Assembly (NCBI RefSeq): GCF_014193255.1
Contig: NZ_JACHZB010000009.1
Span: forward strand, 124,001 to 188,000
DNA from: Rhizobium sp. BK196
GTDB lineage: Bacteria > Pseudomonadota > Alphaproteobacteria > Rhizobiales > Rhizobiaceae
Direction: 5' to 3'
DNA: 64,000 bases
The notes beneath the pieces are model-generated. The model was not told the origin of the DNA. It made no database searches and was given only the letters and a program-made list of their open reading frames with translations. Shown one piece after another: positions 1-8,538 of this stretch. Numbering within the stretch: the stretch's first letter is position 1; each line of letters starts with the position of its first letter. A program made the translations under genes and the position numbers.

Positions 1-76
1 CTTGCGCGATCCCTGACCCCGCCATCCCACCACGCCCCTGCGTCGTCGTCCTTCACGAACCCAAGGAGATGAGACG

Positions 77-241
77 ATGACCATCGAACAGCACATCGAG
101 GAACTGCGTGCCGAGCTCAACAATACGTTGGATGCAGTCGAGCGCCGCGAAATCGAAGCGGAGCTCCAATTCGCCCAAGCCGATCTGGCCGTTCTGGTTG
201 CGGAGCAGGAGGGCGTCATCTCGGCTGAGCCGCCCTTTTGA
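77..241 (+). CDS. small acidic protein of unknown function (54 aa)
   Basis: An ATG preceded by AAGGAGA (63-69) opens a 54-residue frame ending in TGA. The product starts MTIEQHIEELRAELNN and is rich in Glu, Ala and Leu with a heptad-like pattern, so a short helical or coiled-coil protein is likely. It has no signal peptide, membrane segment or metal motif. I do not recognise a family. Its strong ribosome-binding site, and its place beside another unknown plasmid gene (580-1071), suggest a plasmid accessory function. The coding call is supported by the RBS and the low-complexity helical composition only. Confidence 0.6.
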   Translation: MTIEQHIEELRAELNNTLDAVERREIEAELQFAQADLAVLVAEQEGVISAEPPF

Positions 242-416
242 GGGAGGCTCTTTTTCTCCGCCTTGCGAGCGGGGTTGGCCGGATCGACCGGCCAGACCGG
301 CTGTCAGGGATTTCATCCCTCGACACTCCCGCCGGCTCGCGCCGGATACGGTCGCGACCCCTCCTGGGCCGCGGGTCTCTTCTCTCTCTGACGTCCGATT
401 TTACTCCAGCAAATCC

Positions 417-527
417 GGCGTCAAGGACGGCGCGGTCTCCCCCAATTTTTCCGCTGCTGCGCTACGACTTCGCTCTGGAAAAATCGGTTCCCCCGCTTGC
501 AAGCCGCGTTCCGCAGTCCTTGACGCC
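417..527. repeat. long imperfect inverted repeat (about 110 nt hairpin)
   Basis: GGCGTCAAGGAC (417-428) and GTCCTTGACGCC (516-527) are perfect 12-base inverted arms. Inside them an ATTTTTCC / GGAAAAAT pair continues the symmetry around a GC-rich centre. The whole fills most of the 338-base gap between the two small genes and has no convincing reading frame. It could fold as a structured leader RNA for the gene at 580 or be a small non-autonomous element. No flanking duplication is evident. Confidence 0.55.
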
Positions 528-579
528 TCTTTGCTGAGGAGTGGCCGATCCCCGTCATCAAGATGAAGGAGATCACATT

Positions 580-1071
580 ATGGCAACCGATCAGAACCTT
601 ATGCTCTACACCCAGCTTGCCGGCTTCCGGCTCGTGGTGCTCGCCAACCGGTTCGGCTGCGATACCGACTTCTCGCGAAAGCTTCACGACCGTCTGGTCG
701 ACCAACTGGAGGCAGGAATTGACCGCCTACGGATGATCATGGCGCTGGAGCGCAGCGTTCTCATGGGCGACGACGAGTTCGCGGAATATCAGCTGGAATG
801 GGAGACCGGGATTTTCGCACGTTTGGCCATCAACCTGCTCGACAAGCTCGAAATAGATTTCGACACGCACGAATATCGGATCAACGGCGGCGATTGGGTC
901 ATCGCTTTGACGGCAGACGACACTGGCGTCGATCTCGCCTATCCGGATCTGGTTTCCCTGACTGAGGACGAACTCGGCTCACTGGCGGCGATCCTCAAGG
1001 ATATCACGCGGGAAACCGGGATTGACGTACGCGCAGCGCGCGCCGTTCACGCCTGCTGGTCAGAATCCTGA
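580..1071 (+). CDS. conserved-looking hypothetical protein (163 aa)
   Basis: The ATG at 580 has AAGGAGATC at 566-574. An upstream in-frame GTG at 541 lacks such a site, so 580 is preferred. The product is a soluble acidic protein starting MATDQNLMLYTQLAGFRLVV, with a Leu/Ile-rich first half (a short helical bundle is plausible) and a mixed second half including an INGGDWVIAL segment. No catalytic motif, signal peptide or membrane helix is visible and I do not recognise the family. It follows the hairpin region and another unknown gene, a pattern common for short unknown genes on conjugative rhizobial plasmids. The function is left open. Confidence 0.7.
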   Translation: MATDQNLMLYTQLAGFRLVVLANRFGCDTDFSRKLHDRLVDQLEAGIDRLRMIMALERSVLMGDDEFAEYQLEWETGIFARLAINLLDKLEIDFDTHEYRINGGDWVIALTADDTGVDLAYPDLVSLTEDELGSLAAILKDITRETGIDVRAARAVHACWSES

Positions 1072-1441
1072 CCAGTCCTGCAGTTGCAGTCCCGATTGAT
1101 CGAGGGGCGGCCAAGGCGGCCTCTCTATTTAATCGGAGCCGAACGCTCAGAGTCACATTCTTACGGTGCGCCGTTTCTGAACAAGCGGATCGTCGATGGC
1201 CGAAACGCCATGCCGAGCAGCTCTTAGCTGCCCTCTCCTTTCGACGATGCCGCCATCTCTCATCGGGAATGTTAGCCGTTCGCCGCGACGCAACTTGGCG
1301 CCGCCAGAATTTTCCCCGCCGCGCCGCTGCTCCTCTCTCTCATGTATGTCGCGCAAACGTTCGCAGCGGCTTGCGGTAACGACATCTATCGAATCAATGA
1401 GCTAAGGCCTGTCCGTTCATCCTCTTTTCACGCGACAGGCT
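1072..1441. other. intergenic region, no supported gene
   Basis: These 370 bases separate the unknown protein from the convergent C-N hydrolase gene. A GAGG...CCTC hairpin with a direct GGCGGCC repeat followed by a short T-rich run lies near 1101-1130 and may be a weak terminator for the gene ending at 1071. No reading frame here has a ribosome-binding site or a recognisable product. Confidence 0.4.
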
Positions 1442-2218
1442 TTAGGTCCGAACCAGATCCGCGAGATAGGTGTTTTCAGCACGCGAATGGGCAAAATCTT
1501 GCGGTCGAATGGTCGCGAAAAGCAGTTTTTCGCCTTCGGCCGGCGCTTCCGCGAGGAGGGTTCCGTCAGGCGCGGCTATTTGCGACAACCCGGCATAGGC
1601 GAACGTATCGTCGGTGCCGCAATGATTGACATAGGCCACAAAAACCTGGTTTTCGAAAGCACGGACACGGATCATATGCTCGGCAATCATGGTGCCTGAG
1701 TGACCCCTCGGGAGGGCCGTGGGCACAACGATGAGATCGGCGCCGGCCTGTGCCAGTCGCCGTACGTTTTCGGGGAATTCCACGTCATAGCAGATCAGCA
1801 TCCCCAGCTTCATACCATTGACCGACATGATCTCAGACGAGGGGAAATCTGGCTTGAACCAGGTTCGTTCATAATCGCCGTAGAGATGAGACTTGCGGTA
1901 AACAGCAGTCGTTCCCCTGCCATCGGTCAAAAGCGCGCTGTTGTAGATCGTGTCGGCGACCCGTTCAGCGAAGCCCGCAACGACGGCGATGCCGTTCTCG
2001 CGGGCAATCGCGTCGAGCCTTTCAGGGATCTCGCCACTCGCCTCGCAGGCGAGACGACGAAAAGCCTCTCCCGCCCCATATCCGATAACTGCCAGTTCCG
2101 GCGCGACCAGCATGCCCGCACCGCTAGCGGCTGCTTTACGAGCCGCATCTTCAATGCGTGCGAGATTGGCTTCAACATCGCCACATACGGCTTGCATTTG
2201 CAGAGCGGCGAGTTCCAT
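1442..2218 (-). CDS. carbon-nitrogen hydrolase (nitrilase superfamily amidase)
   Basis: This 258-residue protein carries the full nitrilase-superfamily triad: Glu41 in VAPELAVIGYG, Lys109 in VYRKSHLYG and Cys143 in MLICYDVEFPE. The length and lack of extensions fit an aliphatic amidase, omega-amidase or N-carbamoyl amidase rather than a true nitrilase. It is cytosolic, with no signal peptide. AGGAG lies 8 bases before the ATG. It is the last gene of a minus-strand run led by an importer and a ureohydrolase, 14 bases after the permease gene. It therefore probably hydrolyses an amide or carbamoyl intermediate of the imported compound (inference). The exact substrate cannot be read from sequence. 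TraB and a second amidase in this window share the superfamily. Confidence 0.85.
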   Translation of the reverse strand: MELAALQMQAVCGDVEANLARIEDAARKAAASGAGMLVAPELAVIGYGAGEAFRRLACEASGEIPERLDAIARENGIAVVAGFAERVADTIYNSALLTDGRGTTAVYRKSHLYGDYERTWFKPDFPSSEIMSVNGMKLGMLICYDVEFPENVRRLAQAGADLIVVPTALPRGHSGTMIAEHMIRVRAFENQVFVAYVNHCGTDDTFAYAGLSQIAAPDGTLLAEAPAEGEKLLFATIRPQDFAHSRAENTYLADLVRT

Positions 2219-2232
2219 CCTCCCGGCTCCTA

Positions 2233-3027
2233 TTAATCGTTGGACGACATGGCGCCGAGCAATTTCGGCAGATCGCCGAAGCGCGCGACGAGGCTGAACA
2301 CCGTCGCTGCCACGACCACGAACAGGATCGTCACAGAGGCCATGGTCGGCGTATAGCCATAGCGCAACGCGTTGAAGATCTTGATCGGTAACGTCTCGAG
2401 CGTGAAGCCGACGGTCATGTAGGCCACAATATACTCGTTGAGCGACAGCACGAAGGCGAAGGCATAGCCGGAAATAAGGTAAGGCAGAATGAGCGGCATG
2501 ACGACGGTGCGAAACACCGTCCTATCGTCGGCGCCCATGGTCGCGGCCGCCTCCACGAGCGATCGGTCGATCGCTGAGAAGCCGAGCGAGATCGTAACGA
2601 GCGGCAGGGTCACGAAGAAGATCGCGTGACTGATGACTGCTGTCCATGGTTGGCCGTAAGAGCCGACGGTCGCCCAGAAAGTAAGCATTCCGAGTGCAGT
2701 GATAACAGGTGGCAGCGTGAAGGGCGCAATGCCAAGAAGTTGGAATATGTTCGCCCATGGCGCAGTGCGGCGCCAGAGGAACCAGGCGAGCGGCAGGGCG
2801 ATCAGCACTGCAACGGCAGCGGAAAGAATGGCGAGTGTCAGCGACGCGAAGAAGGCGCTCCGCCATTCTGGATTGAGGAAGATTTCACCGTACCAGGCAA
2901 GCGAGAAACCCTGCGGCGGGAAAGTCAGGCTTTGCTTCTCGTTGATAGAGACGCCGGCGACCACAATGATCGGCGCGGCAAGGAACAAGCCAATGAAAAA
3001 GAAGAAGAGGCGATGCCAGACGTTCAT
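2233..3027 (-). CDS. ABC transporter permease, PotC-like (polyamine type)
   Basis: An inner-membrane permease of 264 residues with about six hydrophobic segments. It carries the MetI-type EAA signature near LVEAAATMGADDRTVFRTVVMPLILP. The start MNVWHRLFFFFIGLF overlaps the stop of the preceding permease by four bases (ATGA), so the longer open frame upstream is not used. The family is the second permease of spermidine/putrescine importers. With the adjacent PotB-, PotA- and PotD-like genes it makes a complete binding-protein-dependent importer. Substrate choice lies in the binding protein. Polyamine, agmatine or guanidino compounds are inferred from the neighbouring ureohydrolase. Confidence 0.9.
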   Translation of the reverse strand: MNVWHRLFFFFIGLFLAAPIIVVAGVSINEKQSLTFPPQGFSLAWYGEIFLNPEWRSAFFASLTLAILSAAVAVLIALPLAWFLWRRTAPWANIFQLLGIAPFTLPPVITALGMLTFWATVGSYGQPWTAVISHAIFFVTLPLVTISLGFSAIDRSLVEAAATMGADDRTVFRTVVMPLILPYLISGYAFAFVLSLNEYIVAYMTVGFTLETLPIKIFNALRYGYTPTMASVTILFVVVAATVFSLVARFGDLPKLLGAMSSND

Positions 3028-3878
3028 GCCGCCGCTCCTTTGCGTCCGACCAGGATCGTGAGGCCCACGAGCGCCAGCGTGACCAACACGAGGAATACAG
3101 CCATGGCCGCTGCAAACGGCATGTTGGATTGGTAGATCGCCTGGTCCGTAATGAGGACCGACAGCGTCCAATGCTGTGGTCGGCCGAGGATTTGCGGCAG
3201 AAGGTAAGAGCCGAGCGCGAAGATGAAGACCATGATCAGCGTGGCGATGATCGTATTGCGGAGCGCTGGAAGGACGACCGTGAAGAAGGACTTGACGGGC
3301 GAGGCGCCAAGCGTGCGCGCCGCCTCGGTCAGTGTCGGATCGAGACGCACCAAGGCGGGATAGAGTACGAGGATCGTATAGGGCAGTGCCTGATAGACCA
3401 TTCCGGTTAACACGGCCGGGAAGCCCGGGGTCAGCGCCACGGCTTGCTTCATCACGCCGAGCATCACGAGCAGATTGGTAATGCCTGCCGTGCGCGAAAA
3501 GAGCGTCGACCAGGCGAAGCCTATGATCACCTCGGAAAGGGACAGGATGGACAACAGGGCGATCAGCCACAGGATCTGAGCTCTCCGGCTTATGCGGGTC
3601 AGCAAGTACGTGAATGGGATGCCGAGAACGATGCAGCAGACGGCCACCGAAACCGCAAGAAAGAGCGAGAAGCCGAGCACCTTGCCGAAGAAGAGGCTGA
3701 AGAATCGTGCATAGTTATCGAAGACGAAGGCAGGCGTGTAAAAGCCGCCCTGTTGTCGCTGGAAGAAGCTAACCGCAATCATCGTCCCGCACGGAATGAC
3801 GAAGAAGACCGTCAGCATCGCTGCCGGGAAGGCAAGCGGCCCGTAGTCCCGGAGCGTCTGAGGCGGTTCGCGTGTCAT
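3024..3878 (-). CDS. ABC transporter permease, PotB-like (polyamine type)
   Basis: A 284-residue inner-membrane protein. It has a short cytosolic N-terminus, a first helix at about residues 15-35 (PLAFPAAMLTVFFVIP) and five further helices. The EAA loop LTEAARTLGASPVKSFFTVVLP is the contact for the ATPase. Its start overlaps the stop of the potA-like gene by four bases and its stop overlaps the potC-like start, so translation is probably coupled. Length and topology fit the first permease of PotB/PotH type. It forms the heterodimeric channel with the product of 2233-3027. Confidence 0.9.
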   Translation of the reverse strand: MTREPPQTLRDYGPLAFPAAMLTVFFVIPCGTMIAVSFFQRQQGGFYTPAFVFDNYARFFSLFFGKVLGFSLFLAVSVAVCCIVLGIPFTYLLTRISRRAQILWLIALLSILSLSEVIIGFAWSTLFSRTAGITNLLVMLGVMKQAVALTPGFPAVLTGMVYQALPYTILVLYPALVRLDPTLTEAARTLGASPVKSFFTVVLPALRNTIIATLIMVFIFALGSYLLPQILGRPQHWTLSVLITDQAIYQSNMPFAAAMAVFLVLVTLALVGLTILVGRKGAAA

Positions 3879-4912
3879 TGCTTCAGCACCACGCAGACAT
3901 CCGGCGAAAGCGTCACGCCGACCTCCTGACCAACATGGACGCTTGGCCGCTCGCGGGGAGTGGAAACTGCGATCACCTTTGTGCCGGAAATATCGACAAA
4001 GGTTTCGATCGTGCCACCGAGATCGCGAATGAAGGTAACCTTGCCGTTGATCGTCCCGGCTCCCGGCGCCGTCAGGTGCACGTCTTCCGGCCGTACGGAA
4101 AGCGCCGCCTTGGTCAGCCCGTCTGGAATTGCTACCCCCTCGACTGGGTGGCCAAGCACGAGCGCACGTCCAGCGCTGTCGCTCTCCACAGCAAGAAGGT
4201 TGGTCGATCCGATGAAATCTGCAACGAAGCGGTCGGCGGGACGTCGGTAGATCTCGATCGGGCTTGCCGCCTGCCGGATCTGGCCGCCATTCATGACGAC
4301 GACTGTATCGGCCATGGTCATGGCTTCTCGCTGATCATGGGTGACAACGATCGTGGTGATGCCGAGCTGCTGCTGCAGCTGGCGCAGCTCGACCTGCATG
4401 GCTTCGCGCAGTTTGGCGTCCAGCGCCGAGAGCGGCTCGTCAAGCAGGAAGAGCTTCGGCGAGATGGCCAATGCGCGCGCAATTGCAACACGCTGGCGCT
4501 GGCCTCCCGAAAGCTTATGGACCGGTCGGCCGGCATAGCCAGTAAGATCGATCATCGCGAGCAGCTCCTCGACCCGCTTTTTCTGCGCTTCCTTTGCCGC
4601 GCCGCGAATGCGCAAGGGGTAGGCTATGTTCTCGCCGACCGTCAGATGCGGAAAAAGCGCAAGCGACTGAAATACCATGCCGAAATCCCGCTTGTGCGTC
4701 GGAACTGGTGTAATATCGGCTCCGTCGATGAGGATTGTTCCGTTGGTCGGCGTGTCCAGGCCGGCGATCATCCGCAACAGGGTCGTCTTTCCGCAACCCG
4801 ACGGACCGAGCATGCAGACAAAGGTTCCGTGCGGCACGGTGAGCTGCACGTGATCGACGGCAGTGAACGTGCCGAATTGTTTTGAGACGCTGTTTAACGC
4901 CAAGCCAGACAT
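3875..4912 (-). CDS. ABC transporter ATP-binding protein, PotA-like
   Basis: A 345-residue ATPase. It shows Walker A GPSGCGKTT near residue 38, the signature LSGGQRQR, Walker B LFLLDEPLSALD and the switch histidine in VVTHDQREA. The C-terminal hundred residues form a TOBE-type regulatory region (LSVRPEDVHL and following), as in PotA/MalK-group ATPases. It powers import through the two permeases encoded immediately downstream, with four-base overlaps on that side. It is separated from the binding-protein gene by a 56-base gap containing a hairpin. Every catalytic motif is intact. Confidence 0.92.
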   Translation of the reverse strand: MSGLALNSVSKQFGTFTAVDHVQLTVPHGTFVCMLGPSGCGKTTLLRMIAGLDTPTNGTILIDGADITPVPTHKRDFGMVFQSLALFPHLTVGENIAYPLRIRGAAKEAQKKRVEELLAMIDLTGYAGRPVHKLSGGQRQRVAIARALAISPKLFLLDEPLSALDAKLREAMQVELRQLQQQLGITTIVVTHDQREAMTMADTVVVMNGGQIRQAASPIEIYRRPADRFVADFIGSTNLLAVESDSAGRALVLGHPVEGVAIPDGLTKAALSVRPEDVHLTAPGAGTINGKVTFIRDLGGTIETFVDISGTKVIAVSTPRERPSVHVGQEVGVTLSPDVCVVLKQ

Positions 4913-4931
4913 TCAAATCTCTCCGGTAAAA

Positions 4932-4956
4932 GGGTCGCCGTCCAGCGCGGCGACCC
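4932..4956 (-). terminator. intercistronic hairpin / attenuator between binding-protein and ATPase genes
   Basis: GGGTCGCC (4932-4939) and GGCGACCC (4949-4956) pair perfectly over 8 bases with a 9-base loop. Read on the minus strand the stem is followed by TTTT. It sits after the stop of the periplasmic binding-protein gene and before the ATPase gene. In ABC importer operons this layout often lowers expression of the membrane parts relative to the binding protein. Partial termination is inferred. Confidence 0.6.
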
Positions 4957-4968
4957 GTCAATAGTCGC

Positions 4969-6057
4969 TTAACCGGCGATAAGTTCCGTCCATTTCTGGT
5001 TCAGCCAGTCGGACTTGCTCTGGTAGAGATCATAGCGCGGCGTGATCGGCTCGATGTCGGAGGAAACGGCGGCGAATTCCTTCTCGTTGAGATCGAGCAG
5101 ATCGCGCTTGACCGTAGGCGCAGTGCCGACCTTGCGCGACAAAGTCGCCTGGATCGCCGGCTGGCACATATAGTCGATGAAGATATGCGCTTCTTCTGCC
5201 TTCTTGGATGCCCGCGACAGCGCCCAGCAACCGGAGTCCTGAATGCCCCCTTCCTTGGGGAAGGTCGAGCGAACTTTGAAACCGTCGGCGGCTGCAAGTC
5301 CCGTGACGTCATGGTAATACTGGCCCATCGGAATTTCTCCGGACTTCAGCGCCTGTTCGAACTGCGCTTCATCGCGATACCAGAGCCGGACATTCGGCTT
5401 GACTTCAGCGAGCTTTTCAAAGGCCTTCAGAATGCCTTCCTCCGTATCCAGTGCATTGGTGCCGCCAAAGAAGGTCTTGGCCGTCACCTCCAGCAGGAAG
5501 GAATTGGAGACGAGCGCCAGCAGGCCGAGCTTGTCGGCATTTGCCGGATCCCAAAACGCCGCCCATGACGTGGGCGCGTCTTTGTAGACATCGGTATTGG
5601 TGACCAGCGTAATGTACCATGCGACGGCGCCGATGCCTGCCACGCGGCCATTCGGATATTTATTGATGAAGCGATCGATGACGCCGGACGAATTTTTAAT
5701 CTTCGCTGTATCGAGAGGCGCCCAGAGCTCGCTCGCCTGTCCCTTAAGCATCGCAACCTGCGACATCATCGAGACGTCCGCCGGTGCCTGCCCAGCCTTG
5801 GCGGCCTGCTCGAGTTGTACCAGCCAGGCTTCGCCAGTCGGCTCGGCGACGGATTCGACCGCGATTCCGGTCGCCTTGGTAAAGTCGCCAAAGATGTTCT
5901 TGTCGAAGCTGTCCTTGAAATAACCGCCATAGACGCCGACCTTCAACGACTTGTCCTGCGCCCGCAGGACCGTCGGCATGGCCAGCAGCGAGGCGCCGGC
6001 AAGACCGGCGCCTAGCAGGGCGCGCCGGCTCACGCTCGTGTTGAGGATGTCACTCAT
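4969..6057 (-). CDS. ABC transporter periplasmic substrate-binding protein, PotD-like
   Basis: A 362-residue exported protein. The N-terminus has an SRRALLGAGLAG motif and a hydrophobic stretch ending near LRAQD, so a Tat-type signal is likely. The mature part has the PotD/PotF (SBP type 1/8) features KVGVYGGYFKDSF, ADVSMMSQ, and a WYRDEAQFEQAL segment followed by SGEIPMGQYYHD. It captures the ligand in the periplasm and hands it to the permeases at 2233-3878. It is the first importer gene after the ureohydrolase, so the ligand may be agmatine, guanidinobutyrate, putrescine or a relative (inference). Confidence 0.88.
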   Translation of the reverse strand: MSDILNTSVSRRALLGAGLAGASLLAMPTVLRAQDKSLKVGVYGGYFKDSFDKNIFGDFTKATGIAVESVAEPTGEAWLVQLEQAAKAGQAPADVSMMSQVAMLKGQASELWAPLDTAKIKNSSGVIDRFINKYPNGRVAGIGAVAWYITLVTNTDVYKDAPTSWAAFWDPANADKLGLLALVSNSFLLEVTAKTFFGGTNALDTEEGILKAFEKLAEVKPNVRLWYRDEAQFEQALKSGEIPMGQYYHDVTGLAAADGFKVRSTFPKEGGIQDSGCWALSRASKKAEEAHIFIDYMCQPAIQATLSRKVGTAPTVKRDLLDLNEKEFAAVSSDIEPITPRYDLYQSKSDWLNQKWTELIAG

Positions 6058-6129
6058 TTCTTTTCTCCTTTATTTGCCGACCGGCGTTTTCGCCATCCCG
6101 GCCAGTTCCCACATTGTTATTACTATGTT

Positions 6130-7188
6130 TTACACCTTTGCCGCGATGGAAGGGCTGAAAACCATCAGGCTCAGTATCTCGAACAATACCTGTGCACCCG
6201 CATGCGCCGTGTTCGTTGTCGCGTCATATTGCGGCGCGACTTCCACCACATCGCCGCCGACGAGATTGATGCCCTTGAGACCGCGGATCAGTTCGAGAAC
6301 TTCGCGCGTTGTAAGGCCCCCCACTTCCGGCGTGCCCGTCCCTGGCGCGAAGCTCGGATCAAGGCTGTCGATGTCGAAGGAAAGATAGGTCGGGCCGTTG
6401 CCGACGATGGCCTTCGCCTTCTCGATGACCGCTGCAATGCCCATGCCCGGGACATCCTCCGCATGGATCACCGTCATGCCTGACTCATAGGAGAATTCCC
6501 AAAGATATTCGGCCGAGCCGCGGATGCCGATCTGGATCGTGCGCGTGGGGTCGAGCACCCCATCGAGCACGGCGTTGCGGAACGGTCCGCCATGATGGAA
6601 TTTGGTCTGGTCGAATGCGCCGCCGGTATCGCAATGCGCGTCGATATGGATCAGGCCGACCGGTTCCTTCCTCCCAACCGCCTTCAGGATCGGATGGGTG
6701 ATGGAATGGTCGCCGCCGACCGATAGGGGAACGACACCGGCATCAACGATCTGGCCGATCCGACGCTCGATATCGTCATGACTCATTTCCAGCCGATAGC
6801 GGCTGGCGAAAGGCACATCGCCTATGTCTGCCACACGAAGATCAAAGACCGGCGCACAGCCGAGCACGTGATTGTAGGGGCCGATCCGCTCGATGGCGCG
6901 CAGCGCCCGCGGTCCAAAGCGCGAGCCGGGCCTGTTGGTAACGCCAAGATCCATCGGCACACCGGTGATCGCAACCTGCAGATTGCCGAAATCCGGATTA
7001 TCGGCTTCGACGGGCATGTAAGGGGCGGTCAGGAAGGTTGGCACACCGGCATAGGGCGCAAGACGCGTGCCGGTCTTAGAAAAGATCTTGTCGGCGACCT
7101 TGCGGAAGGCGGCATCGAAGAGCTCGCCGCCATGGCCCTCGCTATATTTTGCCCTCAACGCCTGCAGCTTTCCATTGTCGAATGCCAT
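6130..7188 (-). CDS. ureohydrolase (agmatinase / guanidinobutyrase family)
   Basis: A 352-residue binuclear manganese enzyme of the arginase/agmatinase family. All metal-binding motifs are present: GGDHS, HIDAHCDTGG and SFDIDSLDPSFAPGTG. Such enzymes split a guanidino group to give urea and an amine. The ATG at 7188 is chosen because AGGGAGG (7194-7200) precedes it; an upstream frame extension lacks one. The insertion pattern and the NRPGSRFGPRALRA segment fit agmatinase, guanidinobutyrase or guanidinopropionase better than arginase. The family cannot be split further by eye. It heads the minus-strand run with the importer and is divergent from a LysR gene that probably controls it. Confidence 0.88.
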   Translation of the reverse strand: MAFDNGKLQALRAKYSEGHGGELFDAAFRKVADKIFSKTGTRLAPYAGVPTFLTAPYMPVEADNPDFGNLQVAITGVPMDLGVTNRPGSRFGPRALRAIERIGPYNHVLGCAPVFDLRVADIGDVPFASRYRLEMSHDDIERRIGQIVDAGVVPLSVGGDHSITHPILKAVGRKEPVGLIHIDAHCDTGGAFDQTKFHHGGPFRNAVLDGVLDPTRTIQIGIRGSAEYLWEFSYESGMTVIHAEDVPGMGIAAVIEKAKAIVGNGPTYLSFDIDSLDPSFAPGTGTPEVGGLTTREVLELIRGLKGINLVGGDVVEVAPQYDATTNTAHAGAQVLFEILSLMVFSPSIAAKV

Positions 7189-7424
7189 TCCTGCCTCCCT
7201 TCTGCGCGGCGGGACACGCGGAAAATCGCCCGCCTCGCCGCCTGTAAGAATGTTGTTCCCCAGAGCGGATTGCCGAAATTGGTGTACGCCGTTTTCGGGC
7301 GACATTCCCTCTCTTTTTTGATCGAGAGACGGTTTCAGATGTCAGGCCGATTCCGACCTGACATCATCCGAGTCTCGGGCCTTGCCCTTGTTTTTTCCAT
7401 TATCGGTACAAAGCAGATAGAAAA

Positions 7425-7450
7425 TCAATTGACATTGTTATAGCAATTGA
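7425..7450. promoter_or_regulatory. candidate LysR-type operator
   Basis: TCAATTG (7425-7431) and CAATTGA (7444-7450) are perfect 7-base arms with a 12-base spacer, in the AT-rich gap between the divergent ureohydrolase and lysR genes. The layout resembles a LysR T-N11-A box. Assignment to the regulator encoded at 7490 is inference from position. Confidence 0.5.
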
Positions 7451-7468
7451 TGTGAGAAAAATTCACAT
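7450..7468. promoter_or_regulatory. TGTGA-TCACA dyad upstream of lysR
   Basis: ATGTGA (7450-7455) and TCACAT (7463-7468) are a perfect inverted repeat with a 7-base AT spacer, 22 bases before the lysR start codon. It resembles a Crp-family site, but the spacer is one base longer than the classic N6. It may serve a Crp/Fnr-type protein or lysR autoregulation. Confidence 0.4.
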
Positions 7469-7489
7469 GACATTGCCCCGGGAAGTTGG

Positions 7490-8512
7490 ATGTCCGATCG
7501 TTTGCCACCCCTGAACCCCTTGCGTGCTTTCGAGGCGACGGCGCGTCGCGGCTCAGTTTCGGCAGCTGCGCGCGAACTGAACGTCACGCACGGTGCGATC
7601 AGTCATCAGATCCGGGCACTGGAAGCTTCGCTGAATGCGGCGCTCTTCGAGCGCGGCGGCAAGCGGCTGAAGCTCACCGCGCAAGGTGCGCTCCTCTTGC
7701 CTGCCGTCACCAAGGCCTTTGGCGAAATCGCTGCGACCACCGCACTGATGAAACGACCGGCGACGAGCGGTGAACTCACCGTCACCTGCGTCCCGGCATT
7801 GCTGTCCTTCTGGCTGATCCCGCGCCTCAACCGTTTCACCGAGCAGTATCCGGATGTGAGGCTGACGCTGATTGCATCCAATGATCCCGGTCAACTTCAT
7901 TCCAGGGATGTCGATATCTGCATCCTCTATGGCGACGGCAATTGGTCCGACTGCTGGACACGGCTCTGGAGCCATTTGCGTCTCTTTCCGATCGCAAGTC
8001 CCACTCTGGTCAACAGCCGGCCATTGCGATCCGTGCGCGATCTCGCCGACCACGTGCTTTTTCACGGAGACGACGGACGGGAGTGGAATACGTGGCTTGC
8101 CGCCGCAGACGCGATCGATCTCAGTCGCGGTCAGCAGCATTTCATGAGCGATGCGCGACTTTCGACTGAAGCCGCGTTGCACGGTCAGGGGATTGCCCTT
8201 GGCGATACGATTACAGCGGGGAACTTGATCGCCAAGGGGGAACTGATTGTTCCCTTCGATCTCACGGTGCCTGCGAATGATGCATTCTATGTCGCTTGCC
8301 GCCACGAGGTTCGGGCGGCCCCCATCGCCAAGGTCTTCATCGATTGGCTCTTCGCCTCGCTCGAGGCCGACAGTTTGCCAGAACCGAAGAACTCGGCCCG
8401 CACCTTGCTCAGAACGCGCGCCGGCCGTGCCGGTCAGGAAGGCTTTCAGCCTGTTTCGGCGCCCGGTCAACGGCGGGCAGGGCTCGTGCAGAGACGCAAA
8501 TCTCGGGCCTAA
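7490..8512 (+). CDS. LysR-family transcriptional regulator (GcvA-like)
   Basis: A 340-residue regulator with an N-terminal winged helix-turn-helix. LNPLRAFEATARRGSVSAAARELNVTHGAIS spans about residues 7-37 in two adjoining motifs. The effector-binding domain starts with LTVTCVPALLSFWLIPRLNRF and contains the GcvA-type WNTWLAAADAIDL segment. The last 45 residues are Arg/Ala-rich and longer than usual for the family. It is divergent from the ureohydrolase and directly precedes the aminotransferase gene, so it likely controls both in response to the imported compound. Two dyads lie in the shared promoter gap. Confidence 0.9.
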   Translation: MSDRLPPLNPLRAFEATARRGSVSAAARELNVTHGAISHQIRALEASLNAALFERGGKRLKLTAQGALLLPAVTKAFGEIAATTALMKRPATSGELTVTCVPALLSFWLIPRLNRFTEQYPDVRLTLIASNDPGQLHSRDVDICILYGDGNWSDCWTRLWSHLRLFPIASPTLVNSRPLRSVRDLADHVLFHGDDGREWNTWLAAADAIDLSRGQQHFMSDARLSTEAALHGQGIALGDTITAGNLIAKGELIVPFDLTVPANDAFYVACRHEVRAAPIAKVFIDWLFASLEADSLPEPKNSARTLLRTRAGRAGQEGFQPVSAPGQRRAGLVQRRKSRA

Positions 8513-8538
8513 ACTCGGATAGAACCACAGGAAACCCA

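Noticed and set aside
3872..4885. Plus-strand open frame of 337 codons
   Set aside because: It is antisense to the PotA-like ATPase, which has every ABC motif.
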